Shown piece after piece: positions 1 to 6,016 of a DNA stretch of 10,326 nucleotides. Location: the NCBI GenBank assembly GCA_028704125.1, contig JAQVLM010000067.1:1-10326 (forward strand). Direction: 5' to 3'. Position numbers and translations under genes: made by a program. Positions within the stretch are counted from its first letter, which is position 1; every line of letters starts with the position of its first letter. A model generated the notes under the pieces. The model searched no databases and was not told the origin of the DNA. It saw only the letters and a program-made list of their open reading frames with translations. This DNA is from Opitutales bacterium (GTDB lineage Bacteria; Verrucomicrobiota; Verrucomicrobiia; Opitutales; JAFGAQ01).

Positions 1-1586
1 TGGAAGCCGGAATCCCGGAGGATGATCCGAGAAACCCGGCTACCATTGCGGACAACGTGGGCGACAATGTGGGTGATGCGGCGGGAATGGGGGCAGACCT
101 CTATGAATCCTATTGTGGTTCTATTCTGGCAACTGCCTCCCTCGGTGCAGCGGCATACGCTACTCAGCCTGGCATGCAACTTAAAGCCGTTCTTGCACCC
201 ATGATCATTGGCGCCCTTGGCACCCTTCTTTCGATCGCGGGTGTATTCATTGTCCGTGTTCGGCAGGAAGGCAGCCAGAAGCAGTTGGGAGCCGCGTTGT
301 CCCGTGCGGTCAACCTTAGCTCATTGATGATTGTGATTGGGTCTCTGGGAGTCCTCCATGTTATGAAGATCGACAACATGTGGGGAATATGGGGCGCGAT
401 CGTGACCGGATTGATTACCGGTATCGTCATCGGGTATGCCACGGAATATGCGACTTCCCATGCGTATGCTCCCACGCGTAAGATCGCGGAGAGCGCGCAA
501 ACCGGCCCTGCGACTGTGATTATTTCGGGGATGGGAACGGGGTTCCTCTCAACTGCGGTCCCCGTATTGGCGATTGTGCTGGGAATCAGCTTCGCGTTCC
601 TCTGTGCTTCCGGATGGAGTTTTGCCAATATGTCCGGTGGATTGTATGGTATCGGGATAGCTGCGGTGGGGATGCTTTCGACTCTCGGATTGACGCTGGC
701 CACCGATGCCTATGGACCGATCGCGGACAATGCCGGTGGAAATGCGGAAATGAGCCATTTGGGACCGGAGGTTCGCAAGCGGACCGATGCGCTCGACGCT
801 TTGGGAAACACCACGGCTGCGACGGGCAAGGGCTTTGCAATTGGATCTGCCGCATTGACGGCGTTGGCATTGCTTGCTTCTTACATGGAAGAGTTGAAAA
901 TGGCGATTGCCCGCATTGTTTCGAAGACCGGAGAGTATGTGTTCCCGAATCTGGAGCGTATTGCTTCTTCGGAAGACGCGCATGCACTTGATATCCTCAC
1001 ATTGGTGGACAATTTCGAGGTCAACCTGATGAATCCCAAGGTTCTGATTGGTTTGTTCATCGGGTCCATGATGGCATTTGTGTTCTGCGGGCTCACCATG
1101 CAGGCTGTGGGAAGGGCGGCTCAAAGCATGGTGGATGAGGTTCGCCGTCAATTCAGCGAAATCAAAGGCATTCTGGAAGGTGAAGCTGAACCGGAGTATG
1201 CCAAGTGTGTGGAAATCTCCACAAAAGGAGCCCAGAAGGAAATGATGTTGCCTTCGTCGCTTGCGATCATTGTTCCGGTTTTGACGGGTATGGTGTTCGG
1301 AGTAGCCGGGGTAGTCGGACTGCTTGCCGGTGGGTTGTCTGCCGGATTTGTTTTAGCCATCTTCATGGCCAATTCCGGGGGTGCATGGGACAATGCGAAA
1401 AAGTACATTGAGGAAGGGCACCTTGGTGGAAAAGGATCCGCTGCCCACAAGGCGGCTGTGATCGGTGACACGGTGGGGGATCCATTTAAGGATACATCCG
1501 GCCCAAGCCTCAACATTTTGATCAAGCTCATGAGCATGGTTTCGATTGTGATGGCGGGATTGACCGTGGCCACCAGCTTTCTCTAA
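1..1586 (+). CDS. hppA: K+-dependent membrane-bound pyrophosphatase, probable Na+ pump (5' end outside window)
   Basis: Integral-membrane pyrophosphatase that couples PPi hydrolysis in the cytoplasm to cation export. The gene enters the window already open; in the frame starting at base 3 the first residues read EAGIPEDDPRNPATIADNVG, the family's PPi/Mg2+-binding loop, followed by GDNVGD. About 527 residues are visible of a usual 670-720, so roughly 150-200 N-terminal residues are missing. Many hydrophobic helices follow, and the C terminus has the conserved GDTVGDPFKDTSGPSLN (near 1462-1515). Subtype marks: GNTTAATGK at 804-830 has Ala and Gly at the two positions that are Lys and Thr in K+-independent enzymes, so K+ dependence is expected. 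ADLYES at 93-110 carries the semi-conserved TM6 glutamate (codon 105-107) typical of Na+-transporting forms. H+ or dual Na+/H+ transport cannot be excluded without the missing part. It ends TAA, 10 bp before the gamma-CA gene. Confidence 0.95.
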   Translation, partial: EAGIPEDDPRNPATIADNVGDNVGDAAGMGADLYESYCGSILATASLGAAAYATQPGMQLKAVLAPMIIGALGTLLSIAGVFIVRVRQEGSQKQLGAALSRAVNLSSLMIVIGSLGVLHVMKIDNMWGIWGAIVTGLITGIVIGYATEYATSHAYAPTRKIAESAQTGPATVIISGMGTGFLSTAVPVLAIVLGISFAFLCASGWSFANMSGGLYGIGIAAVGMLSTLGLTLATDAYGPIADNAGGNAEMSHLGPEVRKRTDALDALGNTTAATGKGFAIGSAALTALALLASYMEELKMAIARIVSKTGEYVFPNLERIASSEDAHALDILTLVDNFEVNLMNPKVLIGLFIGSMMAFVFCGLTMQAVGRAAQSMVDEVRRQFSEIKGILEGEAEPEYAKCVEISTKGAQKEMMLPSSLAIIVPVLTGMVFGVAGVVGLLAGGLSAGFVLAIFMANSGGAWDNAKKYIEEGHLGGKGSAAHKAAVIGDTVGDPFKDTSGPSLNILIKLMSMVSIVMAGLTVATSFL

Positions 1587-1596
1587 GCTGTGCCAT

Positions 1597-2136
1597 ATGG
1601 AAGTTGAAGAAAGACTTGAACGGTTTCTCTCCCGCGAGCCCGTGATCGCGGAATCCGCCTACGTGGCTCCATCAGCCGTTGTGATGGGCGCCGTGACGCT
1701 GGCGGAGGACTCCAGTGTCTGGCCCGGTGCGATTTTGCGGGGTGACATTGAGGAGATCCGGGTTGGACGGGGCAGCAACATTCAGGATGGCACGATTGTT
1801 CATCTGGCGGATGATATGCCAGTGGAGATCGGAGAGTATGTCACGATTGGGCATGGAGCCATGATTCATGCGTGCAAGATCGGTGACGCATGCTTGATCG
1901 GAATGCGTGCCATCGTTTTGGATGGTGCGCAAATTGGAGCGGAAAGCATTGTGGGAGCCGGTGCCCTGGTGACCAAAGGCACCATCGTCCCGCCGGGCTC
2001 ACTCGTGATGGGGATGCCGGCCAAGGTTGTGAAATCCCTCGACGAGAATACCCGCAAATCCCTGCGCTATTGGGCTGAAAAATACGTTAAGGTTTCCCGG
2101 GCCCACAAAAAGCGGGACTTCGGATCCGCTGATTGA
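1597..2136 (+). CDS. Gamma-class carbonic anhydrase family protein (left-handed beta-helix)
   Basis: 179-residue hexapeptide-repeat protein of the CamH/YrdA type. Family members are cytoplasmic trimers with a metal ion held between subunits; some hydrate CO2, others have no proven activity. Seen directly: hexapeptide-like turns over about residues 15-145 and three candidate metal-ligand histidines, H69 (in GTIVHLAD) and H86/H91 (in IGHGAMIHAC). The 17- and 5-residue spacings match the short gamma-CAs. R48 and D50 (LRGD) and Q63/D64 (NIQDG) match the conserved core. The acidic loop carrying the proton-shuttle glutamate of archaeal Cam is absent, as in most bacterial homologues. A C-terminal helix (about 148-170) follows the beta-helix. 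The ATG lies 10 bp after the hppA stop with no clear Shine-Dalgarno, suggesting the same transcript. Physiological substrate uncertain; an acyltransferase-like relative is the main alternative. Confidence 0.9.
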   Translation: MEVEERLERFLSREPVIAESAYVAPSAVVMGAVTLAEDSSVWPGAILRGDIEEIRVGRGSNIQDGTIVHLADDMPVEIGEYVTIGHGAMIHACKIGDACLIGMRAIVLDGAQIGAESIVGAGALVTKGTIVPPGSLVMGMPAKVVKSLDENTRKSLRYWAEKYVKVSRAHKKRDFGSAD

Positions 2137-2250
2137 CAGGGTTGTGGAATCCTTTGGCTGTAAAACTGTCATGCATTCAACGGATGATGCATCCGAAACC
2201 CGGGAGTCGCTTTCAGCCACCGTTCGAGGAAAAAGGAGGAGGATGAAGCC

Positions 2251-2424
2251 ATGCTGATGCGGTTAACCCGATCGGAGCGTCAAGCGTTGAGCGTGCTGCT
2301 TCTCATTCTGCTGATGGCGCTTGCCGGTCGGATTCTGTTTGGAAAAGGCACCAATCCGGATGCGGACGGATCCGGTTCTAACCCGAAGTCTGTCGAGCAC
2401 AAAAATCACGCAGGGAATCCATAA
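2251..2424 (+). CDS. Small single-pass membrane protein, unrecognised (57 aa)
   Basis: A short ORF from ATG to TAA. It follows a strong purine-rich Shine-Dalgarno, AGGAGGAGG, at about 2234-2242, with 8 bases before the ATG; this is the best ribosome-binding site in the window. The product starts MLMRLTRSERQALS, has one hydrophobic stretch at about residues 13-29 (LSVLLLILLMALAGRIL) and ends in a polar tail rich in Gly, Asn, Asp and Ser. A positively charged N terminus followed by one membrane span suggests an inner-membrane anchor or uncleaved signal with the tail outside. It starts 114 bp after the gamma-CA gene. Its last 47 bp overlap the 3' end of the convergent pseC-like gene. The N terminus faintly resembles anchor segments of ComEA-like DNA-uptake proteins, but no helix-hairpin-helix follows, so that is only a guess. 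No function is assigned. Confidence 0.6.
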   Translation: MLMRLTRSERQALSVLLLILLMALAGRILFGKGTNPDADGSGSNPKSVEHKNHAGNP

Positions 2425-3598
2425 CCCGGTCGAGAGCAGCATCGGAGATGGATGGATACAAGGGTAGGGACATGCATCCGGCATAGTAGGATTCCGCTCC
2501 CGGCAATGGCGCACAAGATAGGGCCCGTTGGTGCTGCAGGGGTTGTCGATAGAGGGGAACATAGTGAATCTGAACCCGTATGCCTTTGCGATGGAGGTGT
2601 TCGTAGGCCAACCGCCGCAGAGCGGACGACTTCCATTGAATCAGCGCCAAATGGTAGGCGTGATGGATGTCATAGGGCAGGACGGAGATGGAGTCGCTGA
2701 ATGGGCGGGCCGCGAGGCTTTCAGCATACCATGCTGCCAGTTGCCTCCTTCGATTCAGATTGGACTGCAGTCGACTGAGCTGCGAGAGTCCCAAGGCAGC
2801 TTGAATATCCGTCATCCATGCGTTGATCCCCAACTCCGTTTGGCAATAGGCCCACGGTTCCTCCAGTTCCGAAGGTCGGGGATCATCCGCCAGAAAACCA
2901 TGGTTCCTCAATCGCCTGACCTGCCTGACAACTGCGCTGTCGCGCACCAGGATCATGCCTCCCTCTCCCGTCGTGATGTGTTTTGCCGGATGGAAAGAGA
3001 GGATTGCGGCATCACTGTGTTTGCAGGATCCGCTCTTGAATGTTCCGGATGAAAGGGTCATATAGGTGCCCCCGAGGCTGTGTGCCGCATCCTCAATGTG
3101 GATTACCCCGTATTCCTTGCAGATTCTGTCGGTTTCAGGCAGATGACGTGCGTCGCCTGCAAACGATACCGAAGCGAGCATGATGTTGGCGTGAGGGTGG
3201 GTTTCCCGGATCCCGCGGAGTTGAGCTTCCAGTTTGGCAGTGTCGATCAAAGCGCTTTTCGGATCCACATCCGCATAGTGCAAACGGGCACCACACATCA
3301 GGAATGCGTTGGCAGTCGCCAGGAAAGTGACGGCCGGGCAAATCGCGTGCGTGTGTGGGCCTGCTCCGAGAGCAAGCATGGCAAGATAGAGCGCAACGGT
3401 TCCGTTAGAAACCGCTATCGCGTGAGGTGCTCCACATTCAGTGGCTATGGCCGATTCAAAAGACTCAACCCATTTTCCCCGCGTGATCGAAGGGGAGGTC
3501 AGCGCTTTTTTGACGTAGTCGATATCCGATTCCGTGATCGATTGGGATGCATACGGAATCGGATCGGATCCGTCTACGGGATGGCTTCCGGATTCCAT
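2378..3598 (-). CDS. pseC: DegT/DnrJ/EryC1-family sugar aminotransferase, PseC-like
   Basis: 406-residue PLP-dependent aminotransferase of fold type I. The best match from memory is PseC, which aminates the UDP-4-keto-6-deoxy-L-sugar made by PseB on the way to pseudaminic acid. Seen: IPYASQSI near the N terminus (14-21), AVSNGTVALYLA (62-73), PAVTFLATANA (88-98), IEDAAHS (168-174; D170 should contact the pyridine nitrogen) and SFHPAKHITTGEGG (201-214) with K206 as the PLP lysine. The SFHPxKHITTGEGG form is characteristic of PseC rather than generic DegT enzymes. Late motifs IHYVPLYRQP and SLPLYP are also present. Oddity: the usual LGYNYRxTDIQAALG is LGINAWMTDIQAALG (256-270), replacing a normally basic residue with W261. 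No pseB, pseH, pseI or other sugar gene is visible, so the exact substrate is open. The start is 11 bp after the upstream lipoprotein gene; the 3' end overlaps the convergent small ORF. Confidence 0.85.
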   Translation of the reverse strand: MESGSHPVDGSDPIPYASQSITESDIDYVKKALTSPSITRGKWVESFESAIATECGAPHAIAVSNGTVALYLAMLALGAGPHTHAICPAVTFLATANAFLMCGARLHYADVDPKSALIDTAKLEAQLRGIRETHPHANIMLASVSFAGDARHLPETDRICKEYGVIHIEDAAHSLGGTYMTLSSGTFKSGSCKHSDAAILSFHPAKHITTGEGGMILVRDSAVVRQVRRLRNHGFLADDPRPSELEEPWAYCQTELGINAWMTDIQAALGLSQLSRLQSNLNRRRQLAAWYAESLAARPFSDSISVLPYDIHHAYHLALIQWKSSALRRLAYEHLHRKGIRVQIHYVPLYRQPLQHQRALSCAPLPGAESYYAGCMSLPLYPSISDAALDRVMDSLRDFCARQTSG

Positions 3599-3609
3599 TG
3601 CCTTGCCGG

Positions 3610-4320
3610 TCAGCGGGTTGATGAGGGACCGAATGCCACCTCAAGATCTTCCTCCGACACGACTACCACGGTCTTTCTTCCGGTGTCGAATCCGATATAG
3701 GGAAGGGCGGCAGCTGCCATGAATGGGAGGTAATGACGCAGATCATTCGATGGGTCGGTGTTGACAACGGTCACACTCCACAGTTGAACCGGATCTTTTA
3801 CTGCCGCGCCCAGCCGGTTGTCATAAGCGGTGAGTGTCAGGCTCTTTTCGAAAAGGGTGGTGGTCTCCACCCGGTCTTCCCAGTGCGTGTATTGCTGTGA
3901 CGGTTCGTGATACACCTTGCGGCTGTATCCAATGATGCGCCCTTCCTTGTTGCGAACGGGAACCTCAACCGAATAATGACGGCCCGGGGTCCAATAGGTT
4001 TCAGGATGCGGTCGGACGGTGAGGGAATCGCGCGGCTCCCCGAGGAAAAAATCGAGTTCGATGATCATGTCCGCGCTTGCCGCGGATGGAGCTTGGAAGC
4101 AGCCCATTCCTTCCATTGCCAGCCGGATGTAGTTTGCCGCTTCGATGAAGCGGAGATCATTCTCCCGGATGTCCGGATTGGCACTCACGATCACAAATGA
4201 CGCACCCGTGTTCAGTTCCCCGGCGGCGATACTGTCCACTTCAAACGCATATCGGGGCTGACATGCCGTCATGAGGATCAGGACAAAGGAAAGCGGGAGA
4301 AATCGGATCAAAGCTTTCAT
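3610..4320 (-). CDS. Putative lipoprotein, DUF4136-like
   Basis: 236-residue exported lipoprotein of unknown function. The start at 4320 is preferred over an ATG at 4392 because it opens directly onto a lipoprotein signal, MKALIRFLPLSFVLILMTAC, with C20 as the likely lipidated cysteine; the longer form would bury the signal behind 24 polar residues. The mature part has a Tyr/Phe start (YAFEVDS), a helix-like stretch (DLRFIEAANYIRLAMEGMG, 55-73) followed by DMIIELDFFLG (84-94), and a late segment with W181, SNDLRHYLPF and ALPYIG (191-210). This order resembles DUF4136-type periplasmic lipoproteins, but the assignment is from memory and tentative. No Shine-Dalgarno is visible; the ATG is preceded by pyrimidine-rich CTTTCCT. 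The pseC-like gene follows after 11 bp, so the two are probably co-transcribed, hinting at an envelope role. Confidence 0.75.
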   Translation of the reverse strand: MKALIRFLPLSFVLILMTACQPRYAFEVDSIAAGELNTGASFVIVSANPDIRENDLRFIEAANYIRLAMEGMGCFQAPSAASADMIIELDFFLGEPRDSLTVRPHPETYWTPGRHYSVEVPVRNKEGRIIGYSRKVYHEPSQQYTHWEDRVETTTLFEKSLTLTAYDNRLGAAVKDPVQLWSVTVVNTDPSNDLRHYLPFMAAAALPYIGFDTGRKTVVVVSEEDLEVAFGPSSTR

Positions 4321-4476
4321 AGGAAAGAAATGCGGTGCTTTTGCGGGCCTTGGAGTTTGATTACAGTGTGTGCCTGGGCGGATGTGGATCAAATGCTAAT
4401 GTGGGTTTTGTGAAAGAATTCGCCCCCATAGCCTTGGTTTTTCCAACTCAACGTCGCCCCATCCGGCATCGAATGC

Positions 4477-5082
4477 TCAGTAGGTTGATTCCCCCGAAGC
4501 GGAGGGCATCCCTCCCATTTCAGCTTCCAGTCGGCGGATTTCCTCCTGTGCTCTTGCCAAACGTGCTTCCGCATCGTCCAGCCTGCGCATCTTATGAGCG
4601 GCTTCGAGACGTTGTTTCCTCAATTCTTCCAAGCGGGCTTCGGCTTCGGCAGCCCGGCGTTCAGCTGACTCAATTTGTGTTTCGGAAAGAATCGCTCCAC
4701 GTTGGACCGCGAGTGCGCGTTCGTATTCCTCCCGGGCCCGGGCTTCTTCTGCCCTTGCTCTTGCCAATTCACGCTGTTGCTCGCGTTCGTATGCCCGTTG
4801 CTGGGCAAACCGGACATCTTCCCGGTCCTCTTCCGCGCCAATGGCTCCGCCTATCAAAGCTCCGGCGGCGGCCCCGATCAGGGCACCGTCTCCAGCACGG
4901 CCATCGTATCCGTGTCCAGTGTTATTGCCGATCACAGCGCCCAATACGGCTCCACTCAACGCTCCAACGGTTGCTCCGGCCTGGGCGTTTGGACCCGAGG
5001 ATGCACACCCGGATGAGAAGAGCACGCCTGCAATCAAAAGGATGCCGATTTGTTGGCGGTAGGATTTTGCTGATTTTTTCAT
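4477..5082 (-). CDS. Lipoprotein with double glycine zipper and coiled coil
   Basis: 201-residue envelope protein. The N terminus MKKSAKSYRQ plus a hydrophobic core ends in LFSSGC, giving a lipidated C26 (Ser rather than Leu at -3, an imperfect but acceptable lipobox). Two regular glycine zippers follow: G36, G40, G44, G48, G52 and G66, G70, G74, G78, G82, each with exact four-residue spacing, joined by a polar turn (NNTGHGYDGRAGD). This helical hairpin is the hallmark of glycine-zipper lipoproteins (YMGG/OmpA-like and SlyB/17 kDa antigen-like groups), thought to pack in or against the outer membrane. Residues about 85-189 are almost entirely Ala, Glu, Arg and Leu, predicted to form a long coiled coil. 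The short tail is GGMPSASGESTY. It starts divergently from rsmE across 181 bp and lies 156 bp before the next lipoprotein gene. Exact function unknown; stress or envelope stabilisation is inference. Confidence 0.88.
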   Translation of the reverse strand: MKKSAKSYRQQIGILLIAGVLFSSGCASSGPNAQAGATVGALSGAVLGAVIGNNTGHGYDGRAGDGALIGAAAGALIGGAIGAEEDREDVRFAQQRAYEREQQRELARARAEEARAREEYERALAVQRGAILSETQIESAERRAAEAEARLEELRKQRLEAAHKMRRLDDAEARLARAQEEIRRLEAEMGGMPSASGESTY

Positions 5083-5138
5083 GACAAGATCGGTTTCAGA
5101 TTCGGTAAGAATGAGAATGAATGCTTCAGATAGGAGTA

Positions 5139-5166
5139 TTGACGCACAACCGTGCTCATCTATTCA
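5139..5166 (+). promoter_or_regulatory. Possible sigma-70-type promoter for rsmE
   Basis: TTGACG at 5139-5144 (5 of 6 to the -35 consensus) and TATTCA at 5161-5166 (a partial -10) are separated by 16 bp, in the divergent gap between the glycine-zipper lipoprotein gene and rsmE. It would give a leader of roughly 90 bases. The -10 match is weak and A+T-rich alternatives lie just downstream (AAATATAC), so this is only a candidate. Confidence 0.3.
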
Positions 5167-5263
5167 AATATACGCCTGATGTGCCCTTCGGGTTTCGGGA
5201 ATTTTCTGTTCCGGATCCATGCACCATCTCTGAATTCAATCCTTTGTTCCGACTCGCTTTCCT

Positions 5264-5992
5264 ATGAACCTGATCTTACTCGAAAACGACAGCCCCTGTC
5301 AGACGCTCGATGCCGAAGATCGCAGTACTCGACATATCCTCGATGTCCTGATGCGGGACGGAAAGAACTCGTTTTTTGTTGGGCTCCGGGATGGGCGTAT
5401 GGGGAAAGCCAGTCCTTTTGAGCTCCCGGATGGGGCCCTTCAGCTTCGGGTGGATTGGTCCCTGCCGGAAGCGGACACATTGGCTCCGGTGGAAATGATC
5501 ATTGGATTGCCTCGTCCCCAATCCGCCCGGAGGATTTTGCGGGACCTGCCCACCATGGGAATCCGGAAAGCCTGTTTTTTTGTGGGTGGGAAGGGGGAAA
5601 GCGGTTATGCCACCAGCAGTCTTTGGAAGACCGATGAGTGGACCGCTCAACTTCGGGAGGGGGTGGAACAGTCCTTCAATCCGCGTTTCCCCGATGTTTC
5701 CGTGGCGGATAGCCTTGAGACCGCGCTGTCTAAGGTTTGCTCGACGTTTTGCCGAATCGCTCTCGATTTGTATGAAGCCGAACAACCTTACATGCAGGCG
5801 CTGGTTCAGAGTGGCGCTGCAAGCGGAGTGACGCTTGCCATCGGTCCCGAACGTGGTTGGAACTCCAACGAGCGAGGTTTTCTCCGGTCGGCCGGATTCA
5901 CAATGTGTTCCATGGGTGCGCGCGTCATGCGTTCCGACACCGCGGTCATCGCGGCGGCATCGGTTTGGAATGCGCTCAACCCGAAATCCTGA
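5264..5992 (+). CDS. rsmE: 16S rRNA (uracil(1498)-N3)-methyltransferase RsmE
   Basis: 242-residue SPOUT-class methyltransferase that transfers a methyl group from S-adenosylmethionine to N3 of U1498 in helix 44 of 16S rRNA, near the decoding site. Seen: the short N-terminal PUA-like domain with DRSTRHILDVLMRDG (19-33; family D-R-x-x-H-x-x-x-V-L-R), then the SPOUT domain with GLPRPQSARRILRDLPTMGI (81-100), the EQSFNPRFP element (135-143), and the knot motifs IGPERGW (193-199) and GARVMRSDTA (218-227). The family forms are IGPEGGF and GxRILRxETA; Asp for Glu and Met for Leu are conservative changes. Length is normal (230-250). No Shine-Dalgarno precedes the ATG; the leader ends CTTTCCT. The stop is 18 bp from the stop of the convergent sigma-factor gene. 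Confidence 0.92.
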   Translation: MNLILLENDSPCQTLDAEDRSTRHILDVLMRDGKNSFFVGLRDGRMGKASPFELPDGALQLRVDWSLPEADTLAPVEMIIGLPRPQSARRILRDLPTMGIRKACFFVGGKGESGYATSSLWKTDEWTAQLREGVEQSFNPRFPDVSVADSLETALSKVCSTFCRIALDLYEAEQPYMQALVQSGAASGVTLAIGPERGWNSNERGFLRSAGFTMCSMGARVMRSDTAVIAAASVWNALNPKS

Positions 5993-6016
5993 AACCCTGC
6001 GATCCCGGGATCAGGA
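5987..6016. repeat. Small dyad at the convergent rsmE/sigma gene ends
   Basis: TCCTGA (5987-5992) and TCAGGA (6011-6016) are perfect inverted arms that each contain one of the two facing stop codons. Inside and overlapping the right arm is the 12-bp perfect palindrome GATCCCGGGATC (6001-6012). No T-run follows on either strand, so this is not a standard intrinsic terminator. It may be partly a by-product of two facing TGA codons. Confidence 0.35.

Noticed and set aside
2133..2161. Perfect -35-like TTGACA overlapping the gamma-CA stop codon, as a promoter for the small ORF.
   Set aside because: At 16-18 bp spacing there is no acceptable -10 box; the nearest A+T-rich hexamers (TGTAAA, TAAAAC) are 20-22 bp away.
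2168..2195. ATGCAT repeats and the GGATG/CATCC hairpin after the gamma-CA gene as an intrinsic terminator.
   Set aside because: Stems are only 5-6 bp and no T-run follows.
3590..3610. Similarity between INPLTGKAM just upstream of the pseC-like start and FNPLTGKNES at the right edge as a repeated element.
   Set aside because: The match is about six residues, in different contexts, one of them outside the coding frame start; chance is the simplest explanation.
3080..3700. A 206-codon + strand open frame antisense to the pseC-like gene.
   Set aside because: The opposite strand encodes an intact DegT/PseC-type enzyme with all core motifs; the + frame has low-complexity, unfamiliar sequence.
4321..4392. 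Longer N terminus for the DUF4136-like lipoprotein from an ATG at 4392.
   Set aside because: It would place 24 polar residues before a complete lipoprotein signal peptide, which is not compatible with export; the ATG at 4320 is preferred.
4335..5084. A 249-codon + strand open frame antisense to the glycine-zipper lipoprotein.
   Set aside because: Its Pro/Arg/Leu-rich product is the mirror of the Ala/Gly/Arg/Glu codons on the - strand, where a lipoprotein signal and zipper are obvious.
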